A stretch of 34,774 bases of DNA from Roseivivax halodurans JCM 10272 (GTDB lineage Bacteria > Pseudomonadota > Alphaproteobacteria > Rhodobacterales > Rhodobacteraceae), in contig NZ_JALZ01000031.1 in the NCBI RefSeq assembly GCF_000521785.1, positions 1-34,774 on the forward strand. Direction: 5' to 3'. A program made the position numbers and the translations under genes. The notes under the pieces are model-generated. The model made no database searches. It was given only the letters and a program-made list of their open reading frames with translations, and had not been told where the DNA came from. Shown here piece after piece: positions 17,139-24,857 of the stretch; positions within the stretch are counted from its first letter, which is position 1; each line of letters begins with the position of its first letter.

Positions 17139-17823
17139 GCTGGGCGATCGCGGCGCACTGCGCCTAGGGCCGCAAGCTGCGGTGAGCGAGAACATCGGCA
17201 AAATTGTGGCGTCTGACGGGATGTCCCGACAGACGCCACGCGTCACCCAATGAAGACTGAAAACTCAACTGGTATAGACCACCCCCGAACGCGTAGGCGT
17301 CGCCCGAAATAGAGCCTGCCGGGCTTTTGTAATGCCGTCGACCAGGCAGTGTCAGGCATCGGACCAGCAGCAGTTGAAATGACATTACCTAAAAACTGCG
17401 CTCAAAAAACACCTTTTCGCCACCGAAATGACAAAATCGCGCATGGGTCTGGAATCATTCAGATATTCCGCAACGTCAGCTGCTTCTGTCTCACTCTCAG
17501 GTCGCATGTTGGAAGTCCGGTTCTTCCTATCCGGTAGAGCTGGCGCGAATCGCGATGAGTTACCGGGCGGCTGAGAGTTGCGGCCTTCCGGTCCATCATA
17601 AAACGCGCGGGCTGAACCATGTCATCCCAGCCGGTCTCCCGTGCTATCCCTCTGGATAGGTCCGCCATGCCTTCGCTCTGGTGGATTATCCCCGGGCGCT
17701 GTTCGCTGCTCAGGTGAACTCGGGTACTCCTCTCTCATGCGAAGGGCTCCGGCGACGACAGCCGGCCAGGTCGCCGATAACGCCTGATGACCGAAATCGG
17801 GCAGAGAGCTGGAGTACGTTAAG
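17139..17823. other. Long non-coding region after xylB
   Basis: This 685-bp stretch has no convincing gene; short open frames on the minus strand show no recognisable protein. It begins with a 34-bp near-perfect palindrome (listed separately) and has a weak hairpin AGCC-TGCCG-GGCT followed by TTTTGT (17313-17329), which could end xylB transcription. Base composition is more AT-rich around 17350-17480 than in the flanking genes, suggesting degenerate or foreign sequence. Confidence 0.45.
17206..17239. repeat. 34-bp near-perfect palindrome downstream of xylB
   Basis: The arms GTGGCGTCTG-A-CGGG and CCCG-A-CAGACGCCAC pair over 14 of 15 positions around an ATGT centre, with a single A-A mismatch. 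There is no T-run after it on the plus strand; on the minus strand AATTTTG follows. It may be a transcription end, a protein-binding dyad or the remnant of a mobile repeat. Confidence 0.7.
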
Positions 17824-17955
17824 ATGAGCCGCACACAGATCGCTTCGGAACTGCGCGACAAGAAACGCGAACAAGCGCGTGGCCTGCTCATCGAGACGTT
17901 TGTGGGCCTCGCCATCGTCCTTTGGGTCGTCGCGCGTTTCGCGACCGGCATCTGA
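17824..17955 (+). CDS. Small single-span membrane protein (43 aa)
   Basis: Encodes MSRTQIASELRDKKREQ followed by a hydrophobic segment (about residues 20-42, containing FVGLAIVLWVVARF) and a short tail. The charged amphipathic N-terminus followed by one membrane helix is a common design of small inner-membrane proteins. GGAG lies about 10 bases upstream, and a hairpin follows the stop. I do not recognise the family. It sits alone in a sparse region, transcribed towards the AI-2E permease gene on the other strand. Confidence 0.5.
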   Translation: MSRTQIASELRDKKREQARGLLIETFVGLAIVLWVVARFATGI

Positions 17956-18302
17956 AAAGAAGCCTGCTCACCGCCGTAAGAGGGCGGTTCAGGCCACGGC
18001 CCCGTACCCTTCGTATGGACCCCGTCTCGCTGAGTGAGTTCCGGTCGAGAGCAACAGCGGTCTTCGATGCGCTACATGCATCGAAATGCATGTCGATCAT
18101 GCCCTCCTCGGTGCCACGATGCCGAGAAACCTCTATGAAGACCATCAGATAACCCTGAATCACACTGTCGTTCGGTGCGGCGCCGTCGGGGAAGCTCGTC
18201 CCGAGCGCGTGCAGTCTTTAGCCGTGGCGACAAGGGCGACGACGATCGCTCGCAGTGTTGGCGGAATAGTTCTTTAGGGTCCTGCCCCGGGGTATGATCC
18301 CT
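17956..18302. other. Intergenic region with hairpins between the 43-aa gene and the AI-2E permease gene
   Basis: This 347-bp convergent gap has no recognisable gene. It contains a hairpin ACCGCC-N7-GGCGGT (17970-17988), 14 bases after the small gene, which may act as a terminator though it lacks a T-run, and a perfect hairpin at 18074-18093 listed separately. Short open frames on both strands were judged unconvincing. Confidence 0.4.
18074..18093. repeat. Perfect 8-bp hairpin ACATGCAT/ATGCATGT
   Basis: ACATGCAT and ATGCATGT pair perfectly around a CGAA tetraloop. CGAA fits the GNRA/CNNG-like stable loop size and the arms are AT-balanced, unlike the surrounding GC-rich DNA. It could be an operator or part of a small RNA; no gene explains it. 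Confidence 0.55.
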
Positions 18303-19454
18303 TCACGGAATGAGATTTTCAGAACGAGGGTCTTCCGGATGCGCGTCGGTGACGGTCTCCGAGTGCCGCTCACCGAGGAAATCTGCCAAGCCGCCCATGC
18401 CGTCGACATGGTTTGCGATGGTTCGCGCCGCCGCAAGGAGCGGGACGGCAACGACCATGCCGACCGCCGACCACAGCCAGGCCCAGAAGGAGACCGCCAG
18501 AAACACCACAACGGTATTCAGCCGCAGGTTTCGTCCCACGAAATAGGGGGTGACAAGCTGGCCTTCGACCGTCGTAATCGCGAAGTAGATTGCACTCACG
18601 ATCAGCGACCAGCCCACCCAGTCGAACGACACAAGCGCGACAGCAGCCGCAATGGCGATCCCGGCGAGCGCACCCAAGTAAGGCACAAAATTGAAGAGAA
18701 ACGCGATTGTTCCAAAGACAATCGGCGACGGCATTCCCACAAGCCACATTCCCGCTCCGACGGCGGTCCCAAGAGCGGCATTGATGACAGTAATTGTGAA
18801 AAGGTAGCGTGAGAGCTTGCGCTCGATGTCCTGGACCACTGCCATCGCTCTCCGCTTGTCGCTGAAGCGCGGTATGACATGGACCAGCTTTTCATAGAAC
18901 ATGTCACCCGAGGCCAGCAGGAAGAACAGCAGCACGAGGGTTAGGACGATCTGCGCCATCATACCGGGGATCAACGTCGCCAGATCGAACGCGTAGCCGC
19001 CCTGCGACGTCGTCACGCGCTCCACATCCTCGCCCGGACGGGCGAGTTCTCGAAGCCTGTCGGCGGCTTCGAAGACGCCGCTCAGGGCTCCGGACACATC
19101 GCTGGCCTTTTCGCGGATCTGAGCCGTGATCTCCGGCGCACGTTCGATCCATCCCGTGACCGGCAAGGACAGCGTGCCGAGTATTCCGAGACTTGCCACA
19201 AGAAGCCCGAGAACGACGAACGTTGCGGTCAGCGGCGCTGGAATGCCGTGACGTGCGAAGACCCGGCGAACCGGACTGAAGACCATCGTCAGCAGAAAGG
19301 CGAGGATGACCGGGACGAAGAATGACTTTGCGTAGCTCAGTGTGTAGATCGTGGCATAGATGAACAAACCTATACCGGCCCAGCGAGGGATCGACCGCAT
19401 CCGACCCAGGATGCTCTGGTCCGGGTCGTCCGGACGGCGCGACACGTCGCTCAT
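18303..19454 (-). CDS. AI-2E family transporter (PerM/TqsA-like permease)
   Basis: A 383-aa integral membrane protein of the AI-2E transporter family, which includes exporters of the quorum signal AI-2 and Na+/H+ antiporters; the substrate cannot be deduced here. About eight predicted membrane segments are present. The conserved C-terminal region reads FLFNFVPYLGALAGI, VEGQLVTPYFVGRNLRLN and AWLWSAVGMVVAVPLLA, all family hallmarks. A soluble segment at about residues 105-160 precedes the later helices. The start chosen (MSDVSRRPDDP) is preceded by AAGGA at the right distance; an upstream in-frame ATG is less likely. Confidence 0.9.
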   Translation of the reverse strand: MSDVSRRPDDPDQSILGRMRSIPRWAGIGLFIYATIYTLSYAKSFFVPVILAFLLTMVFSPVRRVFARHGIPAPLTATFVVLGLLVASLGILGTLSLPVTGWIERAPEITAQIREKASDVSGALSGVFEAADRLRELARPGEDVERVTTSQGGYAFDLATLIPGMMAQIVLTLVLLFFLLASGDMFYEKLVHVIPRFSDKRRAMAVVQDIERKLSRYLFTITVINAALGTAVGAGMWLVGMPSPIVFGTIAFLFNFVPYLGALAGIAIAAAVALVSFDWVGWSLIVSAIYFAITTVEGQLVTPYFVGRNLRLNTVVVFLAVSFWAWLWSAVGMVVAVPLLAAARTIANHVDGMGGLADFLGERHSETVTDAHPEDPRSENLIP

Positions 19455-19638
19455 GAGGAATTCCTTGTGATGCTTGGCTGGAATCGTGGCGGACAACTTT
19501 GCGTTCTGCGCCCGAGGAGCCTTCGAGACGCCTGGCTGCCGCTGGGCGCGGGCAGTTTCCCGGCCGGTGCCGCCTATGCCGGACTGACCGTCATTCCGTC
19601 AGCTTTCCACGCGGTGCGTACCTAGGCAACGTAAACCC

Positions 19639-20238
19639 TCAGACGTCGGAACCCTGATCCTCATGGATACGGCGACACTGCCGCGCCGAAAGTCGCTCCG
19701 TATCGAGCCGGGTCGGCTGCAGGTGCCGGACTTCTCCCCGGTCGCGGACGACCCTGTAGCTCTTGCGCGCGCCACCGGGTTTCTGGCCGGTGCCAAGGAC
19801 GATGAAGGTGATCTCGTTCAGCCCGGGCAGCCGCGTGGTGTCGAAATTGGGGGCCGCACGGGTCAGAATGCCCTGCACGGTGCCGAGTGAAATGTAATCT
19901 CCCATTTTCATCGGCCCCTGGGTTGTGCCGCTGAGGCCCGGCCCGGTCTGGTCGTCGGAGAGCTCGCGGCGATCCGTGACATAGGACGTCCGCGTGCCGT
20001 CCCCGTCGACATCGAGCGCGACAAGAACGTCCTGCACGTAGATCGGCTCGTAACCGAGGTTGCTGAGGATGATCTGGGCCTGCAATCCCTCGCCCGCTCC
20101 GCGGTTGATGCTGAGAGTGGGGCGCCGCTGCCGGAGCACGCCGGAAAGCAGCATCTGCAAATAGACGGCCCAGATCAGCGCCGTCGCGATCGCCGTCAGG
20201 GTCTGGATCACGGTGGAATTGTCGGCAAACCAGGTCAT
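19639..20238 (-). CDS. Hypothetical membrane-anchored protein
   Basis: A 199-aa protein with one N-terminal membrane helix (about residues 8-32, VIQTLTAIATALIWAVYLQM), then a soluble region rich in beta-prone stretches such as AQIILSNLGYEPIYVQDVLV, and a basic Arg-rich tail. The N-terminal anchor followed by an extracytoplasmic or cytoplasmic beta domain is common in uncharacterised proteobacterial proteins. GAGGAG lies 4 bases before the ATG. I do not recognise a family. It is separated by 184 bp from the AI-2E permease gene on the same strand, so the two may be transcribed together. Confidence 0.7.
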   Translation of the reverse strand: MTWFADNSTVIQTLTAIATALIWAVYLQMLLSGVLRQRRPTLSINRGAGEGLQAQIILSNLGYEPIYVQDVLVALDVDGDGTRTSYVTDRRELSDDQTGPGLSGTTQGPMKMGDYISLGTVQGILTRAAPNFDTTRLPGLNEITFIVLGTGQKPGGARKSYRVVRDRGEVRHLQPTRLDTERLSARQCRRIHEDQGSDV

Positions 20239-20721
20239 GGGCTCCTCGGCGCTCGCAGGATGTTTCGTCTGTTGCCGACGGCGCAGGCCGGGCCGCAATA
20301 GTCTCACCGTTTGACTGAAGTTGCCAGACGCGGTGCCCGGAGCGGTAAATAAGGATGCTCATCGCACCCATTTGCCGGAAACAGGCGCCACGAGAACAGA
20401 GAACGAGATGGATGTCCGGCAAGGCGCGGAGCTGAACAATGGCCCAGATAATCTTCACGGCCGAGGAACGGGGTGAGCCGGAAACCCGGCGGCGCCCGAT
20501 CAGCCTCCGCCCGTATGTATCCCCAATGGAGCAACGGCACCCGTGAAGCTTCGAAGACCAGATGCTGGCGAAACCGGCGCGAACCGGCATCGAGGTGACG
20601 GAGAAATGGCGGTTCGCGCTGGATCGCTACTCGGAAACGCCGAAAGCCAAGGATGCGCGTTTTCCGACAGTCATCAAGAGCCCATCAAAACTTCGATGAC
20701 CCGGAAACCATGACCTTTTTG
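20239..20721. other. Intergenic region with an interrupted small open frame
   Basis: No established gene is visible in these 483 bp. On the plus strand one frame runs from 20439 to 20699, interrupted only by TGA at 20544-20546: the first part is 35 aa (starting MAQIIFTAEERGEPETRR), the second continues with EKWRFALDRYSETPKAKD. The first ATG has GGAG about 8 bases upstream. It may be a decayed small gene or chance; the protein is not recognised. Confidence 0.35.
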
Positions 20722-21588
20722 CTACAAGCGTTCGACGCTGACCGACACGCCCATCGACACGAAGTCGCGCGCCTCGCCGGCAAAGCTGCCCGTGATCGGC
20801 GCCACCTGGCCGATATTCCGTGCCACGGCCACCGGAATGAGGTTCACCGAACCCATGGCTGCGTTCGTCGGGTCGAAGGCGATCCAGCCGCCGCCGGGAA
20901 CATAGACCTCGGTCCAGGCATGCGTGGAGCCGCCACCCGATGAACCGACAAGGTCTTTGTCCGGATCGTAGAGATACCCCGAAACGAGCCGCGCGCCGAA
21001 ACCGAGCACCCTGACCGCCTCCGCGAAGAGAACGGCAAGATCGCGGCACGTGCCTCGGCCTCGGTCGAGCGTCTCGAGCGGACCTTGTGTGCCCTCCTCG
21101 TCGCGAAGCTGATAGGCGATCTGGGCCGTGACGCCGTTGCTGAGATCCTTGAGGAGCGAGAGCGTATCCGTCGGGCGCTGCATGACGAACCCCTCCACCC
21201 ACGCCGCGAGCCGGTTCGCCTCGTCGACATATTGGGGCGAGGCAAGTGCGCCAAGATCGGTCCAGTCCTCGTCGGAATACCGGAACGGATACTGCGCCGC
21301 GTGAGCCGAGATCGGAAAGACCGGCCAGGCGGGCGCGCTCAGCTCGATCGTCGCGCATGCTGAAATCCGCAGAACGTCCGACGACGTCGCGAATGTGGCG
21401 GTGGCGACCGCATTCCCCGCCACGTCCTGCGACCACTCGACCTGAGCCTGCGGAGAAATCTCGAGATCGAACGCGAGAAGCTTGAGATCATGCGTCTCGC
21501 GCGGACGGAGCATGAGCCTGTGCGGCCCGTGGGCGACGGGCCCTCGATATCGGAACTCGGTCGTATGCGTGATCGTGAGACGCGGCAC
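20722..21588 (-). CDS. Transglutaminase-like protease, stand-alone second copy
   Basis: A 288-aa protein of the same architecture as the Anbu-cluster transglutaminase: an N-terminal beta-rich domain (TITHTTEFRYRGPVAHGPHR) and a transglutaminase core with Cys181 in GRGTCRDLAV, His223 in STHAWTEVY and Asp239 in AFDPTN. The triad is intact and no signal peptide is visible. The start is taken as GTG at 21588, because upstream codons belong to the zinc-ribbon gene ending at 21597 on the same strand; no strong ribosome-binding site is evident, which fits translational coupling. It is clearly diverged from the other copy. Confidence 0.87.
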   Translation of the reverse strand: MPRLTITHTTEFRYRGPVAHGPHRLMLRPRETHDLKLLAFDLEISPQAQVEWSQDVAGNAVATATFATSSDVLRISACATIELSAPAWPVFPISAHAAQYPFRYSDEDWTDLGALASPQYVDEANRLAAWVEGFVMQRPTDTLSLLKDLSNGVTAQIAYQLRDEEGTQGPLETLDRGRGTCRDLAVLFAEAVRVLGFGARLVSGYLYDPDKDLVGSSGGGSTHAWTEVYVPGGGWIAFDPTNAAMGSVNLIPVAVARNIGQVAPITGSFAGEARDFVSMGVSVSVERL

Positions 21589-21596
21589 CGTTTGCG

Positions 21597-21812
21597 CTAC
21601 AACGAACTGCCGCCCGAGCGGCGACGGCCGGTGCTGCCACCGCCCGCGGGGACGGACGTGCGCCAGGCGGTCGTGCCTTTGCAACGCTTGCAGATGCGCT
21701 CGCCGAAGCCTTCGCTCCAGAACGCCGTCGTGCAGCTCAGGCAGATGCGTTCGGCTGCGACATCGCGCGCGCATGGCGCGTCGGCCTCGATCTCTATCGG
21801 ATGGTTACTCAT
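21597..21812 (-). CDS. Small zinc-ribbon protein
   Basis: A 71-aa protein with two CxxC knuckles, Cys24/Cys27 (ICLSC) and Cys41/Cys44 (ICKRC), spaced to bind one zinc ion. Between them FWSEGFGERI and after them KGTTAWR match a family of small alphaproteobacterial zinc-ribbon proteins of unknown function, possibly DNA or RNA binding. The tail is Gly/Ser/Arg rich. It ends 8 bases before the transglutaminase-like gene, so the two form an operon. GAGGG lies about 10 bases upstream of the start. Confidence 0.75.
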   Translation of the reverse strand: MSNHPIEIEADAPCARDVAAERICLSCTTAFWSEGFGERICKRCKGTTAWRTSVPAGGGSTGRRRSGGSSL

Positions 21813-22422
21813 GCTTTTCGGCCCTCACAGGTCGCCGGAGGGGCCGTGTAACACGGCGCGTCCGTTAGGTTTCTGACTTCGCGGACTTCATGCGACGGCC
21901 CTAGGCTTGCGCTGCATAGCAGGACTGCCTTCACGTATTCGGTTATCGAAGCCCCGTAGGCTCTAGTGGGCGCCGCGATGGCCATTCTAAAGGTGCCGAT
22001 CTCCGGGCGCGTCGGACTTCCCGCACGTTCATGCAGCGCGCAAGCATGTCGTGTATTGATCGACGGCCGGCCCCCGGACAGCGTAGCTCGCTTAAAAGAT
22101 GTGGGGTTCAACTGAGCCGTTTACAAGCTCAGTCCATGCAGCCGCGGCCCACGGACACCCAGCTCCGCAAGCTCCGGACCGGCGATCCGCCACGATCGCA
22201 GATCATGTCGCACTGTGACGCAGCGTAGAGGTGCTTTCGGCAGCTGTTTCGGGCATGTCGAACCGCGCTGCGCGCTTGCCTTTGTCGGCGCGTCCACCAT
22301 GTCATAGAGGTATTCGAATTCTATCTCGAACCTCTGTCTCCCTGACGGGCGCCCAGACTTTCGATTCAGTCTGAGAACGCCACCCTGCCGCATATCGCGG
22401 GCAGTCTCATGGAGACCTGAAC
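21813..22422. other. Long region without a recognised gene
   Basis: These 610 bases lie upstream of the divergent zinc-ribbon gene and the basic hypothetical gene. The one clear structure is an inverted repeat ACTGAGC-N9-GCTCAGT (22111-22133). Minus-strand frames at 21809-22111 and 22121-22393 are open but have no recognisable similarity, poor starts and unusual composition. Promoters for both flanking genes should lie here; I could not assign them. Confidence 0.4.
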
Positions 22423-22803
22423 ATGACCAGCAAAGCAGTGACCGAGATCGGATCCGAGGGTTTGTCCAAGAGCACGTCCAGCGTGCCGGCGGACGTGAAG
22501 GCCGGTTTTCTCGTGCCGAACCACGCAGATCTCCTCCACCCCTTCATCATTCTCGCCGAGCCGGTCCACGGGCGGCAGGACATCCAGCGCAAGGCGTCGC
22601 CGTCGGAATCCAAGGCCGCAGAGACGGATCGCGTCGCGCGCGGCATCATCGCGGATGAAACCGAGAAACGCGACGAGAAGCTCCGCCGCCTGCGCGCCGC
22701 GCGGCTCGAGCGCAACGCGTCCGAAAAGCCCAAGATGAAACCCGGCAAACCAGGCAATACACCGGGACGCAAGGCATCCGCCGCGAAGTCCGCCAAGCGC
22801 TGA
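22423..22803 (+). CDS. Hypothetical basic protein
   Basis: A 126-aa protein with an uncharged N-terminal half containing PNHADLLHPFIILAEPVHGR and a highly charged, Lys/Arg-rich C-terminal half (about residues 58-126) that ends KPGNTPGRKASAAKSAKR. The tail resembles disordered nucleic-acid-binding tails. ATGGAGA about 10 bases upstream supplies a plausible ribosome-binding site. The family is not recognised. It is followed after 227 bp by the DUF2254 gene on the same strand. Confidence 0.6.
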   Translation: MTSKAVTEIGSEGLSKSTSSVPADVKAGFLVPNHADLLHPFIILAEPVHGRQDIQRKASPSESKAAETDRVARGIIADETEKRDEKLRRLRAARLERNASEKPKMKPGKPGNTPGRKASAAKSAKR

Positions 22804-23030
22804 GCGGCTCACGATCCGGGGCTCTTTCCGCCTATGACGACGGGGCGGCTTTGGCTTTAATTGGCTTCTGAAATGGCGGTCTCGTCGGCTCGAAGCGGCT
22901 GGAGCGGCTATGCTGCCATAGGCAGTGCGTAAGGGCGCTCTCAACGCCTGTGCCCCGACCTAGGGAATCCAGCGCACGCATAACTCACGGCCCCTTGCCG
23001 GCGCGGGGGCCAGCGCCATCTCGCAAGAGA

Positions 23031-24281
23031 ATGTTCCTCTCATATCTTTGGAAGCTGCGATTTTTCACGCGGCGCTTCTGGGTGCGCGCCGCGCTGATCT
23101 CGAGCTTCTCCTTCATCGTCGCGGCCTGCGCGCCATTGTCAGGCTTTCTGCCATTCGGACTCAACGACAGGATCGATACCGAAGCGCTGTCCCAGCTGCT
23201 GTCGATCCTCACGAATTCCATGCTGGCGGTGACGACCTTCTCGCTCTCGATCATGGTCACCGCCCATCTTGCGGCAGACGCCAACGCCACGCCGCGCGCC
23301 CACCGATTGTTGCAGGAAGACGGTCGCACGCAGACTGTGATCGCGACCTTCATCGGCGCCTTCGTTTACGCGCTCGCGCTCACGGTGATGCTGAACGCCG
23401 ACCTGATCGCTGAAGGCGAGGTCGGTCTCGTCTATCTGGCGACCGTAGCCGTCCTGGGCGTGATCGTCGTCGCGATGCTGCGTTGGGTGGCACATCTCGT
23501 CGGATTGGGCAGCGTCGAGGAGACCATCCGCCGTGTCGAAGAGAGCGCGCGGAGATGTATCGATGCGCGAATTGACTCACCCTTCTTCGGTGGGCGCGAA
23601 CTGACTTTTGTGCCAGACGACGTCACTGCGATCCGATCCCCGGCCTTCGGCTATGTCCTCAGTATCGATACCGCCGAACTGCAGAGGATCGTGGCTCAGC
23701 GCGACAGGAAATTTTATCTCGCCTGCAAACCCGGAGACTGGGTTCGGCCAGGAACGACCTTTGGCTGGATCTCGGGCGACGGTCTCGAGGCGGACGAGCG
23801 GTCCGCACTTGTCGCGGCCCTCGCGATCGGCGACCGCCGCGACTACGACAGAGACACGAGCTTTTCGCTTGTCGTCCTGACCGAAATCGCCGAGCGGGCG
23901 CTGTCGCCCGGCATCAACGACCCCGGTACGGCGATAGACGTGGTCGGCCGGCTCACCCGGCTGCTCTGGGCGATCCCAGTCGAGCGGGAAATGGCAGAGC
24001 CGACAGCGCCTGACGTGTTCGTGCTGCCGATCGACCTTTCCGAGATTATGTTCCGAACACTCGACCCAATCGCTCGGGATGGTCGGAATTTCGTGGAGGT
24101 TCAGATGTGCCTTCAGGAGGCGTATCGGACGCTCGCGTCACATGATCGCCCCGCGGCGGGAAAGATGGCGGCCGAACTCTCGAAACGACTGGAAGCCTAC
24201 TGTCGCAACGAGGTGATGTTGCCGGAGGATGCCGATCGGATCGCAGACAGCGGCATCGGGCGATCGGAAGACTCCCATTGA
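23031..24281 (+). CDS. DUF2254 family membrane protein
   Basis: A 416-aa protein of the DUF2254 family, of unknown function. About four membrane helices lie in residues 15-160, including SILTNSMLAVTTFSLSIMV, and the family signature PRAHRLLQEDGRTQTVIATF is present in part as HRLLQEDGRTQ. The soluble C-terminal half has FGYVLSIDTAELQRI, GDWVRPGTTFGWI and ALSPGINDPGTAIDVV, the last a family hallmark. The start at 23031 gives the usual N-terminus just before the first helix; an in-frame ATG at 22950 would add 27 Pro/Arg-rich residues. Confidence 0.88.
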   Translation: MFLSYLWKLRFFTRRFWVRAALISSFSFIVAACAPLSGFLPFGLNDRIDTEALSQLLSILTNSMLAVTTFSLSIMVTAHLAADANATPRAHRLLQEDGRTQTVIATFIGAFVYALALTVMLNADLIAEGEVGLVYLATVAVLGVIVVAMLRWVAHLVGLGSVEETIRRVEESARRCIDARIDSPFFGGRELTFVPDDVTAIRSPAFGYVLSIDTAELQRIVAQRDRKFYLACKPGDWVRPGTTFGWISGDGLEADERSALVAALAIGDRRDYDRDTSFSLVVLTEIAERALSPGINDPGTAIDVVGRLTRLLWAIPVEREMAEPTAPDVFVLPIDLSEIMFRTLDPIARDGRNFVEVQMCLQEAYRTLASHDRPAAGKMAAELSKRLEAYCRNEVMLPEDADRIADSGIGRSEDSH

Positions 24282-24351
24282 ACGATCTCGACTGAAGGGG
24301 GTCCGCAAGACCGGACCGTCGTAAGCGCAACGTGACGAGCGATGGTCATTC

Positions 24352-24522
24352 GTGGCGGATAAGCTCGAACGGGCAGTCGCAGAGGCACGCAGTCTGTTTT
24401 TTGACCGTCGTCTGAACCTCTACGAACGCGGAGTCCCCGACAGTGATGATGGCGAGCCGAAACTTCTCGACGCCAAGAAAGGTTTTCGGGCAGCGGAAGT
24501 CGAACTTGCGGTCTGGGGTTAA
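24352..24522 (+). CDS. Possible small protein (56 aa), GTG start
   Basis: The frame reads MADKLERAVAEARSLFFDRR and continues with LNLYERGVPDSDDGEPKLLDA, a helical, acidic composition unlike random GC-rich sequence. An in-frame stop lies 27 bases before the GTG, which is the only start available. The ribosome-binding site is weak. The family is not recognised. It lies between the DUF2254 gene and the integrase and may be a remnant of the host locus at the insertion boundary. Confidence 0.38.
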   Translation: MADKLERAVAEARSLFFDRRLNLYERGVPDSDDGEPKLLDAKKGFRAAEVELAVWG

Positions 24523-24683
24523 GCCGATGGGGGCATCGTTTTCGATCTCGCAACACCAGCGCGCGACGTGTCCGCCCTTCGCGACATGATGCCTTCGCTC
24601 ACCTCGCCCGATGGCATTTTTGCCGAGGGCAGGGGGCGCTTGAGCGCTCTCATCTCGAACTCAAATTTCCAAGTGGGGGTGAT

Positions 24684-24702
24684 GGTAGCGGAGGAGGCTA
24701 CC
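24684..24702. repeat. Hairpin near the left boundary of the mobile element
   Basis: GGTAGC-GGAGGAG-GCTACC forms a 6-bp perfect stem with a 7-nt loop, followed by GGTTTCGGG. It lies about 150 bases before the integrase start in sequence without a convincing gene. The attachment site should be in this area, but the other end of the element is outside the window, so no core can be defined. Confidence 0.35.
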
Positions 24703-24815
24703 GGTTTCGGGTCTCATGCAATCTCGACCCATCCCATATGTGCCTGTCGTGCATGAGGAAATCCTGAAATCTGTTCTCAGGAAGTCTCACGCGATCCCTT
24801 CCAATCCCATCGTTT

Positions 24816-24839
24816 ATGATGGTAAGAATGATGGTAAGA
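24816..24839. repeat. Tandem 12-bp direct repeat upstream of the integrase
   Basis: ATGATGGTAAGA occurs twice in perfect tandem, followed by AT as the start of a third unit. It ends 18 bases before the integrase ATG, where a repressor, AlpA protein or the integrase itself could bind. The spacing of 12 bp is just over one helical turn. Confidence 0.75.
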
Positions 24840-24857
24840 ATCGAGGGGTGACACCAC

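Noticed and set aside
17164-17385. 73-aa minus-strand frame after xylB
   Set aside because: It crosses the 34-bp palindrome and has no family features.
18014-18151. 45-aa plus-strand frame starting MDPVSLSEF
   Set aside because: It spans the perfect hairpin at 18074-18093 and shows no ribosome-binding site or recognisable family; may be chance.
17888-18163. 91-aa minus-strand frame over the 43-aa membrane gene
   Set aside because: It overlaps the better-supported small gene, has no clear ribosome-binding site and its C-terminal half is Arg-rich as expected for a shadow frame.
20544-20546. TGA as a selenocysteine codon
   Set aside because: selD is present, but no SECIS-like hairpin follows directly and no selA, selB or tRNA-Sec is seen in the window.
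21809-22393. Two minus-strand frames of 100 and 90 aa in the long gap upstream of the zinc-ribbon gene
   Set aside because: Neither has a good start or recognisable similarity, and composition looks non-coding.
24523-24857. tRNA or tmRNA 3' end as attachment site for the integrase
   Set aside because: No cloverleaf or tmRNA-like sequence could be found there, and the matching right end is outside the window.
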